Program-made: the position numbers and the translations under genes
Notes under the pieces: generated by a model
Seen by the model: the letters and a program-made list of their open reading frames with translations, nothing else
Told to the model about the DNA's origin: nothing
The model's database searches: none
Shown here: positions 1 to 5,592 of the stretch, piece after piece
Numbering within the stretch: position 1 is the first letter of the stretch
How the letters are laid out: each line of letters opens with the position of its first letter
Assembly (NCBI GenBank): GCA_959608595.1
Contig: CAUHTB010000037.1
Span: forward strand, 1-6,688
DNA: 6,688 nt
Direction: 5' to 3'
From: an uncultured Veillonella sp.
Lineage (GTDB): Bacteria > Bacillota > Negativicutes > Veillonellales > Veillonellaceae

Positions 1-1403
1 TAGTTATCAGCTACAGTTTCCAATTTGCGGAAACGTTTATCAGTTTGCGCTACGTGCATTGTAGGCGCTTCTGCTGGTTTACCTTCTTCATTATGTTCTA
101 GACCAGTAGAAAGGAATAGACCATTTTTCATGCCAGGAATTGTACGAGGAGAAATGCCATCTTCTGTCAATTCAAAGCGTTTGAAGTAGTTAGGTTGTTC
201 CAATTCAGGAAGGTCAGCTTCCTTCATCATTTTACCGCGATTAATAGGTACACGGTTCAAGTCGAATGTAGGAACGGATTGTTTATTCAAACCTTGTTGT
301 AAGTCCGGCATAAAGATAACTGGGCATTGATACATTTCTGCCAAGTTGAAAGCTTTTTGAATTTCGTAGAAACATTCTTCGATAGATGTTGGAGAAATAA
401 CGATACCTGCATAATCGCCATGAGCGTTGTAGCAAGCCGCATCAATATCGGATTGTTCAACCTTTGTAGCCATACCTGTGGATGGACCAGAACGTTGAAC
501 GTCGATAACAACCATTGGTAATTCAGCCATGGAAGCCATGGATAAGGATTCAGCCATCAAGGAAAGACCAGGGCCAGAAGTACATGTGAAGCCACGAACA
601 CCTGCGTATACGCCACCCATAGCTGTCATACATGCTGCGATTTCGTCCTCTGTTTGAACGATTGTAGCACCCAATTTATCCATATTTTTAATCATATATT
701 CCATTACTTCAGATGCTGGAGTAATAGGATAAGATGCCATGAAACGGGAGCCCGCAGCAATAGCACCTAAAGCACATGCTTCATTACCTAATAAGAACAT
801 TTGATCTTTCTTACCAGGAGCTGGCAATGTATCGATTTCCACATCGCCCAATTTTTCCATTACAAGGCCATAACCATCGTCAAAGGCAGCTAAGTTTTTA
901 TCCACGATTTCTTGGGATTTTTTCGCAAATTTAGCAGCAATCGCATCTTTAAACATCTTAGTATCGAAACCAAGAAGTGCAACAGACATACCAAGTGCTA
1001 CGATATTACGCATCAACAAGGAACCTTGTTTCATTGCAGTTTCAGAGATTGGCAAGGACAAGCAATTAACCTTTGTACCTTCAAATTTAGAGAAGTCAGG
1101 ATTTACTTTGCTGTCACAGATGATGTAACCGCCCTCACGAACTTCAGAACCATGCATATCAACTGTTTCTTGATCAAGAGAAAGCAAGAAGTCTACGCCT
1201 TCACCAATAGACATAACTTGTTCTAATGCAACGCGCAATGCGAATGTAGTATGACCACCTTTGATACGAGATGCAAATAAACGTTGGCTATACAAGGAAT
1301 AACCTTCTTTAGCGAGGATTGTCGCCATGATTTCGCCACAACTCTCGATACCTTCACCTTGTTGGCCGCCCATTTTCCAGATAAAATCTTTACGTTTTTG
1401 CAA
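1..1403 (-). CDS. korA: 2-oxoacid:ferredoxin oxidoreductase, fused gamma-alpha subunit (partial, KorA-like)
   Basis: This subunit takes part in the CoA-dependent oxidative decarboxylation of a 2-oxoacid (probably 2-oxoglutarate), passing electrons to ferredoxin, or in the reverse reaction, in the cytoplasm. It needs a beta subunit (KorB), which would be expected just off the left edge. I read 467 codons. Residues about 8-185 form the gamma domain with GGQQGEGIES at 12-21 and SRIKGGHT at 45-52. The alpha (pyrimidine-binding) domain follows, with GNEACALGA at 206-214, YPITPASE at 225-232, EDEIAA at 252-257, TSGPG at 275-279 and QRSGPSTG at 303-310. By analogy with pyruvate:ferredoxin oxidoreductase, Glu254 is the likely thiamine-activating residue. 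Start is TTG, chosen because AGGAGG lies 9 nt upstream and the first in-frame ATG is codon 11, inside the conserved gamma motif. About 100 C-terminal residues should be missing, since fused homologues are usually near 570-590. The family is secure; substrate and symbol are inferred. Confidence 0.88.
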   Translation of the reverse strand, partial: MQKRKDFIWKMGGQQGEGIESCGEIMATILAKEGYSLYSQRLFASRIKGGHTTFALRVALEQVMSIGEGVDFLLSLDQETVDMHGSEVREGGYIICDSKVNPDFSKFEGTKVNCLSLPISETAMKQGSLLMRNIVALGMSVALLGFDTKMFKDAIAAKFAKKSQEIVDKNLAAFDDGYGLVMEKLGDVEIDTLPAPGKKDQMFLLGNEACALGAIAAGSRFMASYPITPASEVMEYMIKNMDKLGATIVQTEDEIAACMTAMGGVYAGVRGFTCTSGPGLSLMAESLSMASMAELPMVVIDVQRSGPSTGMATKVEQSDIDAACYNAHGDYAGIVISPTSIEECFYEIQKAFNLAEMYQCPVIFMPDLQQGLNKQSVPTFDLNRVPINRGKMMKEADLPELEQPNYFKRFELTEDGISPRTIPGMKNGLFLSTGLEHNEEGKPAEAPTMHVAQTDKRFRKLETVADN

Positions 1404-1412
1404 GAGATTCAC

Positions 1413-1418
1413 CCTCCT
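1413..1418 (-). promoter_or_regulatory. Ribosome binding site for korA (fixes the TTG start)
   Basis: On the minus strand this reads AGGAGG, within TAAGGAGGG, and ends 9 nt before the TTG at 1403. It is a near-perfect match to the 16S anti-Shine-Dalgarno sequence and no ATG sits at a usable distance, so it decides the TTG start. Confidence 0.85.
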
Positions 1419-1454
1419 TAGGATAAAAATTACACTGCTGACAAGAGTCTACCT

Positions 1455-1477
1455 TACTATGTTAATGTTTTATAGTA
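1455..1477. repeat. Dyad in the korA leader
   Basis: TACTAT (1455-1460) and ATAGTA (1472-1477) are exact inverted copies separated by 11 bases. The dyad lies between the predicted transcription start and the ribosome binding site of korA. It could be a weak RNA hairpin or a repressor site. A 6-bp AT-rich dyad could also occur by chance, so function is uncertain. Confidence 0.3.
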
Positions 1478-1496
1478 CGAACCTGTCCATATCGTC

Positions 1497-1525
1497 ATTG
1501 TATCATGTATATATTGGGTTTACAA
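1497..1525 (-). promoter_or_regulatory. Candidate sigma-A type promoter for korA
   Basis: On the minus strand the -35 is TTGTAA (1520-1525) and the -10 is TACAAT (1497-1502), separated by 17 nt. The -10 is preceded by TGA, giving an extended -10 (TGATACAAT). Transcription would begin near 1490, leaving a leader of about 87 nt before the TTG start. The two hexamers lie in the arms of a 7-bp inverted repeat (1496-1502 and 1521-1527). Confidence 0.65.
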
Positions 1526-1583
1526 TGTATCATTTCACATAATAATAGGTATAAATTAAGGCATTATAACTAAAAATTATAAG

Positions 1584-1618
1584 AAAAAAGGATACTACAT
1601 GCTAAGTAGTATCCTTTT
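1584..1618 (-). terminator. Rho-independent terminator after truA
   Basis: A perfect 13-bp stem (1586-1598 with 1606-1618) encloses a 7-nt loop. On the minus strand a run of six T (1584-1589) overlaps and follows the base of the stem, which is the classical layout. It lies about 55 nt after the truA stop and ends the ecfA1-ecfA2-ecfT-truA transcript. On the plus strand the tail is only TTTT followed by AG, so termination in that direction would be weaker. No plus-strand gene in the window would need it. Confidence 0.88.
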
Positions 1619-1673
1619 AGTATTAATAGTTATCGTTTTAAATAAATTATAGGAGAATGCAGTCTATACAAAA

Positions 1674-2459
1674 TTATATAGAATATTTATTCTGTAACAC
1701 CTCTTGCTGACGTTCTTTCGTAAAGAATATCTCCTCTAAACATAACCCTTGGGCTGGCGCCGTTTTACCTATAACACGACGATCTTTAGCGGCCAAATAG
1801 CCCTTGATATCCTCCACCTTGCGTCTTCCAAGGCCTACATCGACGAGGAGCCCTGCAATATTGCGAACCATGTGGTATAAGAACCCATCCCCCACTACAG
1901 AAATAGTCACATGAGGTCCCTTACCCTCTACATGAATGCCCATAATAGTCTTAACGGGATCAGCGGGCGTTGAATTCGTCCCCTTTAAGGTTGTAAAGTC
2001 ATGGGTGCCTAATAATTCATTGCCTGCAGCTTGCATGAGGTCGATATTAAGAGGCTTCTTAACATGCCAATGGTATCGTTTCGTCAACGGATTAGCAATG
2101 AGCTGATTATGAATAGTATATACATATTCCTTACCATATATATTCCATCGAGGCTTCCAATCAAGTGGAATTTCCACAGCTTCAAGGACCACAATGTCTT
2201 TAGGAATATGAGCTATCATGGCACGCGGAATATTTTCTACCGGTATAGCACCAGAGGTTTGAAAGGTACATACTTGAAACTTTGCATGTACCCCTGCATC
2301 CGTACGAGAAGCACCGTAGATTTGAATGGGCTCATTACAGATTTTTGATAAGCCATATTCTAAGCAACCTTGTACGGTTAAGCCCTTATCATTAGGTTGC
2401 TTCTGATAGCCTGCTAAATCAGTGCCATCATAAGCGACTATAATCCGTATATTTCTCAT
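1674..2459 (-). CDS. truA: tRNA pseudouridine(38-40) synthase TruA
   Basis: TruA isomerises uridine to pseudouridine at positions 38, 39 and 40 in the anticodon stem-loop of many tRNAs, in the cytoplasm. The protein is 261 residues, normal for the family. The N-terminus carries YDGTDLAGYQ (10-19), a form of the usual YDGT-F-GWQ motif. The catalytic aspartate is Asp54 in GASRTDAGVHA (49-59). The second half holds DFTTLKG, the tRNA/active-site motif GFLYHMVRNI (192-201), and TAPAQGLCLEE near 233-243. The ATG overlaps the ecfT stop as ATGA, and no strong Shine-Dalgarno precedes it, so translation is probably coupled to ecfT. The ecfT-truA order is common in Firmicutes and has no known mechanistic link to ECF transport. 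The gene is intact and is followed by a terminator; rplM and rpsI, which often follow truA in Firmicutes, are absent here. Confidence 0.97.
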   Translation of the reverse strand: MRNIRIIVAYDGTDLAGYQKQPNDKGLTVQGCLEYGLSKICNEPIQIYGASRTDAGVHAKFQVCTFQTSGAIPVENIPRAMIAHIPKDIVVLEAVEIPLDWKPRWNIYGKEYVYTIHNQLIANPLTKRYHWHVKKPLNIDLMQAAGNELLGTHDFTTLKGTNSTPADPVKTIMGIHVEGKGPHVTISVVGDGFLYHMVRNIAGLLVDVGLGRRKVEDIKGYLAAKDRRVIGKTAPAQGLCLEEIFFTKERQQEVLQNKYSI

Positions 2460-3259
2460 AGATCAAGCCACCATAAAACGATGAGTACGATGGTAACCAA
2501 AATGACAGCTCCTACGCCAATATAATCTACATAGGTAACTTGTAGTTCTTTCATGCGCGTACGGTTTACACCACCTCGATAGCAACGCGCTTCCATAGCA
2601 ATAGCCAGTTCATCAGCACGTCTAAATGCACTGATGAATAAAGGAACCAGTAAAGGTACCATATTTTTTGCCCGTTGAATGATAGACCCTGTTACAAAGT
2701 CTGCACCACGAGCAGATTGAGCTTTCATAATACGATCTGTTTCATCCAATAAAGTAGGAATGAAACGCAATGCAATAGTCATCATCATAGCCAATTCATG
2801 AGCAGGTACGCCAATACAACGGAATGGGTTTAGCAAATGCTCAATACCATCGGTCAAACGAATTGGTGATGTTGTATAGGTCAATAGGGAGGAGAACAAG
2901 ATTAAAAAGATTAATCGTGCCGCCATTTGTAGACCCATAGCTAAGCCTTGATCTGTAATATTGATAATGCCCCATTGAAAAAGTGAATTACCTGGGGTCG
3001 TAAAGATATGAATACCCATAGTAAATACAATGATAATCCAAAGTGGTTTAATAGCCGACCACATCAAGCGTAATGGCAATCTTGATAACAGCATAGCAAA
3101 GATGGTAAATGCCCCTACCAAGCCATACGCAAGAGGAGAATTTGCTAGGAAAATAGCTACCACAAAGATAGTTGTAGCAATAATCTTGGCACGAGGATCC
3201 ATACGATGCAAGAAGGAGTTTCCTGGGAAGTACTGCCCAATAGTAATGTTATTTAACAT
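2456..3259 (-). CDS. ecfT: ECF transporter transmembrane subunit EcfT
   Basis: EcfT is the membrane scaffold of energy-coupling factor transporters: it binds the EcfA1-EcfA2 ATPase pair and transmits ATP-driven movement to exchangeable S components that capture vitamins or metals. The protein has 267 residues, the usual size. The N-terminus GQYFPGNSFLHRMDPRAK (8-25) is a family hallmark. Hydrophobic segments lie near 26-58 (probably two helices), 68-88, 108-128 and 245-265. The long cytoplasmic coupling region has the two Ala-Arg motifs that dock into the ATPases: ARG at 183-185 (QSARGAD) and ARC at 224-226 (AMEARCYRGG). The second has Cys where many family members have Gly. The ATG lies inside the end of ecfA2 (11-base overlap), with AAGGAGG five bases upstream. 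Its stop overlaps the truA start. The absence of a neighbouring S component fits a shared group II module. Confidence 0.96.
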   Translation of the reverse strand: MLNNITIGQYFPGNSFLHRMDPRAKIIATTIFVVAIFLANSPLAYGLVGAFTIFAMLLSRLPLRLMWSAIKPLWIIIVFTMGIHIFTTPGNSLFQWGIINITDQGLAMGLQMAARLIFLILFSSLLTYTTSPIRLTDGIEHLLNPFRCIGVPAHELAMMMTIALRFIPTLLDETDRIMKAQSARGADFVTGSIIQRAKNMVPLLVPLFISAFRRADELAIAMEARCYRGGVNRTRMKELQVTYVDYIGVGAVILVTIVLIVLWWLDL

Positions 3260-4109
3260 GGCTACCTCCTTCTAGAATGGCTTGTACTGCATCATCTACG
3301 GATAATACACGATTAGATACATCTAGTCCTTGTTCACGCAAATATTCCATAGTTACAGACACTGGTGGTACGTCTACACCTACCACTTGTAATTCATCGC
3401 GATGGTTATTAAAGATATCCATCGGTTCTCCATCGAGAACGATGCGACCTTTATCAAGGACTACAAGGCGAGATGCCATGCGCGAAATATCTTCCATATT
3501 GTGAGATACAAGGATTACTGTAATACCCTTTTCTTTATGAAGGCGAATGATTTCCTCAAAGATTTCTTCACGACCAAATGGGTCAAGGCCTGCAGATGGC
3601 TCATCAAGAACTAGGAAGTCTGGATCCATCGCCACTACACCGGCAATGGCAACACGACGCATTTGACCACCAGATAGGTGGAATGGAGAACGCTCTGCAT
3701 AAGTATCATAGTCGAGGCCTACAAATTTCATGGCATCTCGTACGCGTTCATCCACTTCATCTGCACTAAGGCCTAAGTTTTTAGGACCAAATGCAATATC
3801 TTCGGCAATGGTTTCTTCAAATAATTGATGTTCTGGATATTGGAACACCATGCCTACCTTATGACGCATCTTCTTAGCTTCCTCTGTAGAAGCGCTAATA
3901 TCTACACCATTAACGGTAACGGTTCCTGTAGTAGGATGTAATAAGCCATTCAAATGTTGTACGAAGGTTGATTTACCAGACCCAGTATGACCAATAATAC
4001 CTAAAAACTCACCATTTTCAACAGTAAGAGATACACCATGAAGGGCCGTTTTTTCAAATGGAGTGCCTACACCATAGGTATAGGTAATATTATCTAATAC
4101 AATCGCCAT
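3249..4109 (-). CDS. ecfA2: ECF transporter ATP-binding subunit EcfA2
   Basis: EcfA2 is one of two non-identical ATPases that power ECF uptake of vitamins and metal ions at the inner face of the membrane. It is 286 residues with a complete ABC nucleotide-binding domain: Walker A GHTGSGKST (40-48), Q-loop Gln90 in VFQYPEHQLF (88-97), signature LSGGQ (145-149), Walker B FLVLDE (165-170), D-loop around GLDP (174-177) and switch His203. The VFQYPEHQLF form is typical of EcfA2, while the upstream paralogue has the EcfA1 form FQNPDNQ, so the A1/A2 assignment rests on motif as well as gene order. The C-terminal part (about 230-286) is the usual extension beyond the ATPase core. The ATG shares one base with the ecfA1 stop (TAATG), and a GGGGAGG element lies 10 nt upstream inside ecfA1. 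All catalytic residues are present. Confidence 0.96.
   Translation of the reverse strand: MAIVLDNITYTYGVGTPFEKTALHGVSLTVENGEFLGIIGHTGSGKSTFVQHLNGLLHPTTGTVTVNGVDISASTEEAKKMRHKVGMVFQYPEHQLFEETIAEDIAFGPKNLGLSADEVDERVRDAMKFVGLDYDTYAERSPFHLSGGQMRRVAIAGVVAMDPDFLVLDEPSAGLDPFGREEIFEEIIRLHKEKGITVILVSHNMEDISRMASRLVVLDKGRIVLDGEPMDIFNNHRDELQVVGVDVPPVSVTMEYLREQGLDVSNRVLSVDDAVQAILEGGSHVK
3265..3271 (-). promoter_or_regulatory. Ribosome binding site for ecfT within the ecfA2 coding sequence
   Basis: The minus strand reads AAGGAGG here, five bases before the ecfT ATG at 3259. It lies inside the last codons of ecfA2, where GGA GGT encodes two glycines near the C-terminus. This supports the overlapping ecfT start and tight translational linkage of ATPase and membrane subunit. 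Confidence 0.8.
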
Positions 4110-5056
4110 TAGTGTACGTCCTCCCCTCTTACTACATCTGAATTTTCATTGTTAGGAGAACTCATCTTGTGAGCACCTACGTTATGTTCACTTAGTAATT
4201 GATCAGCCAATTTAGAATGCTTTAGACCTTCTGCTAATTCTTCATTGTTGATGATACTCTTACCTACTTCATAACCTTTTTCATTCAATTTGAAAGCAAT
4301 TTCAGATGCTACTGGTACATCGAGGCCGAGGCCTTTTAAGGTATCTACATGGCTAAAGATTTCACGAGGAGTACCATCATGTAACTTCACGCCATTTTTC
4401 ATTACCACCACACGGTCAGCCGTAACAGCTTCCTCCATAAAGTGTGTAATGTATACGATAGTAATACCCTCTTCTTTATTGAGTTTATGAACTGTTTTAA
4501 GTACTTCACGACGACCTTTAGGGTCTAGCATGGCTGTTGGCTCATCAAGGACGATACAATCTGGTTTCATAGCAAGTACGCCGGCAATAGCAATGCGTTG
4601 CTTTTGACCACCAGACAACAAATGAGGACCATGTTCTCTATATTCAGTCATATTTACAGCCTCTAATGCTGCATCGACACGTTTTCTAATTTCTGCACTA
4701 CGAATACCTAGGTTTTCTGGACCAAAGGCAACATCCTCTTCTACGACAGCTGCTACAATTTGGTTATCAGGATTTTGGAATACCATGCCTACATGTTGGC
4801 GTATATCCCAAATATGCGCTTCATCGCGCGTATCATAGCCACATACATTGATATGACCTTCACTAGGTTGTAATAACACGTTGAAATGCTTAGCTAGTGT
4901 ACTTTTACCACTACCATTCGTACCGATGATACAAACAAACTCACCGCGCTTAATAGATAGATTTACATCATTTAAGGCATGTACATCATTGCCATTTTCA
5001 TCGGTATAGATATGACTCATATGATTGACCTCAATCATAATGTCTTTTTCATTCAT
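4109..5056 (-). CDS. ecfA1: ECF transporter ATP-binding subunit EcfA1
   Basis: EcfA1 is the second ATPase of the shared ECF module, pairing with EcfA2 under EcfT. From the chosen start it has 315 residues: Walker A GTNGSGKST (45-53), Q-loop Gln94 in VFQNPDNQIV (92-101), signature LSGGQ (147-151), Walker B CIVLDE (167-172), D-loop MLDP (176-179) and switch His205. I chose the ATG at 5056 because GAGG lies six bases upstream; the longer frame from ATG at 5068 has only an A-rich AGAAAG 2-3 bases away and its ATG is part of the likely Shine-Dalgarno region. The alternative adds four residues (MRLS). Typical EcfA1 proteins are near 280 residues, so the last 30 or so (about 286-315), polar and probably disordered, form an unusual tail. 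It is first in its operon, after a candidate promoter and a repeat-containing leader. Confidence 0.95.
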   Translation of the reverse strand: MNEKDIMIEVNHMSHIYTDENGNDVHALNDVNLSIKRGEFVCIIGTNGSGKSTLAKHFNVLLQPSEGHINVCGYDTRDEAHIWDIRQHVGMVFQNPDNQIVAAVVEEDVAFGPENLGIRSAEIRKRVDAALEAVNMTEYREHGPHLLSGGQKQRIAIAGVLAMKPDCIVLDEPTAMLDPKGRREVLKTVHKLNKEEGITIVYITHFMEEAVTADRVVVMKNGVKLHDGTPREIFSHVDTLKGLGLDVPVASEIAFKLNEKGYEVGKSIINNEELAEGLKHSKLADQLLSEHNVGAHKMSSPNNENSDVVRGEDVH

Positions 5057-5062
5057 GGATAA

Positions 5063-5066
5063 CCTC
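5063..5066 (-). promoter_or_regulatory. Ribosome binding site for ecfA1 (favours the 5056 start)
   Basis: GAGG on the minus strand sits six bases before the ATG at 5056. It overlaps the upstream ATG at 5068 (ATGAGG), which has no good Shine-Dalgarno of its own. This is a modest site compared with those of the other genes in the window. Confidence 0.55.
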
Positions 5067-5131
5067 ATATCTTTCTAGTCAATTTCGTTTCTATGAAAGT
5101 AAACCCCTTTGCGGTTAACAATACATATTCA

Positions 5132-5162
5132 ATATTACGATAACTGCTAACATATTACGATA
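5132..5162. repeat. Two direct copies of an 11-bp sequence before ecfA1
   Basis: ATATTACGATA occurs exactly at 5132-5142 and again at 5152-5162 on the plus strand, giving a 20-bp period, close to two turns of DNA. The copies lie just downstream of the candidate ecf promoter and about 76 bp before the ecfA1 start. The arrangement suits two protomers of a DNA-binding regulator on one face of the helix, but no regulator family is recognised from the sequence. Confidence 0.5.
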
Positions 5163-5174
5163 TTATACTAATCG

Positions 5175-5180
5175 ATTGTA
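5175..5180 (-). promoter_or_regulatory. Candidate extended -10 promoter for ecfA1-ecfA2-ecfT-truA
   Basis: The minus strand reads TGGTACAAT, an extended -10 (TGn plus TACAAT). No good -35 is present: at 17 nt the sequence is the T-tract of the rplQ terminator. A second hexamer, TATAAT at 5162-5167, has TTGTCA (5190-5195) upstream but at 22 nt, which is too long. Transcription from the first would start near 5168 and give a leader of about 112 nt. Confidence 0.45.
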
Positions 5181-5196
5181 CCATAAAATTGACAAT

Positions 5197-5232
5197 AAAA
5201 AAACGGTGCTGCAACATAAGTTACAACACCGT
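5197..5232 (-). terminator. Rho-independent terminator after rplQ
   Basis: On the minus strand a 13-bp stem (5220-5232 with 5203-5215) closes a four-base loop and is followed by seven T (5197-5203). Two of the pairs are G-U in the minus-strand RNA; on the plus strand the same positions would be C-A mismatches. The hairpin is therefore specific to leftward transcription. It begins about 11 nt after the rplQ stop and closes the ribosomal protein/alpha operon. Confidence 0.9.
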
Positions 5233-5242
5233 ATGAGTTTGA

Positions 5243-5578
5243 TTAAACTAACTCGATAATAGCCAAAGGTGCAGCGTCACCTTTGCGAAGACCAGTTTTG
5301 ATTACACGAGTGTAACCACCTTGACGGTCTGCATATTTTGGAGCAATTGTATCAAACAATTTTTTTACTACGCTTTCATCCATGAGGTATGCAAGAACTT
5401 GGCGACGTGCATGAAGATCACCACGTTTAGCCAAAGTTACCATTTGATCAGCTAAAGAGCGAAGTTCTTTCGCTTTAGCTTCTGTAGTTTCAATACGCTC
5501 ATATTGGAAGAAAGATGTTAACATGCTACGGAACAACGCTTTACGAGCGGAGCTGTCGCGGCCTAATTTTCTGTACAT
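5243..5578 (-). CDS. rplQ: 50S ribosomal protein L17 (bL17)
   Basis: bL17 is a structural protein of the large ribosomal subunit, near the peptide exit tunnel. The protein is 111 residues, matching the short bacterial form. The N-terminal block [18 protein letters not shown] (2-19), the middle [14 protein letters not shown], the basic stretch [12 protein letters not shown] and the C-terminal [25 protein letters not shown] pattern are all characteristic of the family. The gene begins 12 nt after rpoA, and its Shine-Dalgarno AAGGAGG overlaps the rpoA stop codon. The rpoA-rplQ pair at the end of the ribosomal protein cluster is conserved across bacteria. A terminator follows directly. Confidence 0.98.
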   Translation of the reverse strand: MYRKLGRDSSARKALFRSMLTSFFQYERIETTEAKAKELRSLADQMVTLAKRGDLHARRQVLAYLMDESVVKKLFDTIAPKYADRQGGYTRVIKTGLRKGDAAPLAIIELV

Positions 5579-5585
5579 TCGTCTT

Positions 5586-5592
5586 CCTCCTT
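5586..5592 (-). promoter_or_regulatory. Ribosome binding site for rplQ overlapping the rpoA stop
   Basis: AAGGAGG on the minus strand ends seven bases before the rplQ ATG and shares two bases with the TAA stop of rpoA (TAAGGAGG). Ribosomes ending rpoA would finish on this site, which favours coupled re-initiation. Confidence 0.8.

Noticed and set aside
912..1226. A 104-codon plus-strand open frame inside the korA region
   Set aside because: It is antisense to a gene with clear family motifs throughout, has no ribosome binding site that I can see, and its product resembles no known family.
1327..1542. A 71-codon plus-strand open frame crossing the korA start and its leader
   Set aside because: It overlaps the antisense of the korA start, ribosome site and promoter, and its composition looks like translated non-coding DNA.
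2031..2348. A 105-codon plus-strand open frame within truA
   Set aside because: It is the antisense of a complete TruA with its catalytic motif; no independent coding signal is visible.
3249..5056. Recent tandem duplication of one ATPase gene
   Set aside because: The two ATPases differ in sequence and carry the distinct EcfA1 and EcfA2 Q-loop signatures, so they are the ancient paralogues normal for this transporter.
5069..5168. Possible riboswitch in the roughly 112-nt ecfA1 leader
   Set aside because: I find no recognisable cobalamin, TPP, FMN or other conserved riboswitch core, and only a weak AACC/GGTT pairing (about 5102-5118); the direct repeat is better described as a possible protein site.
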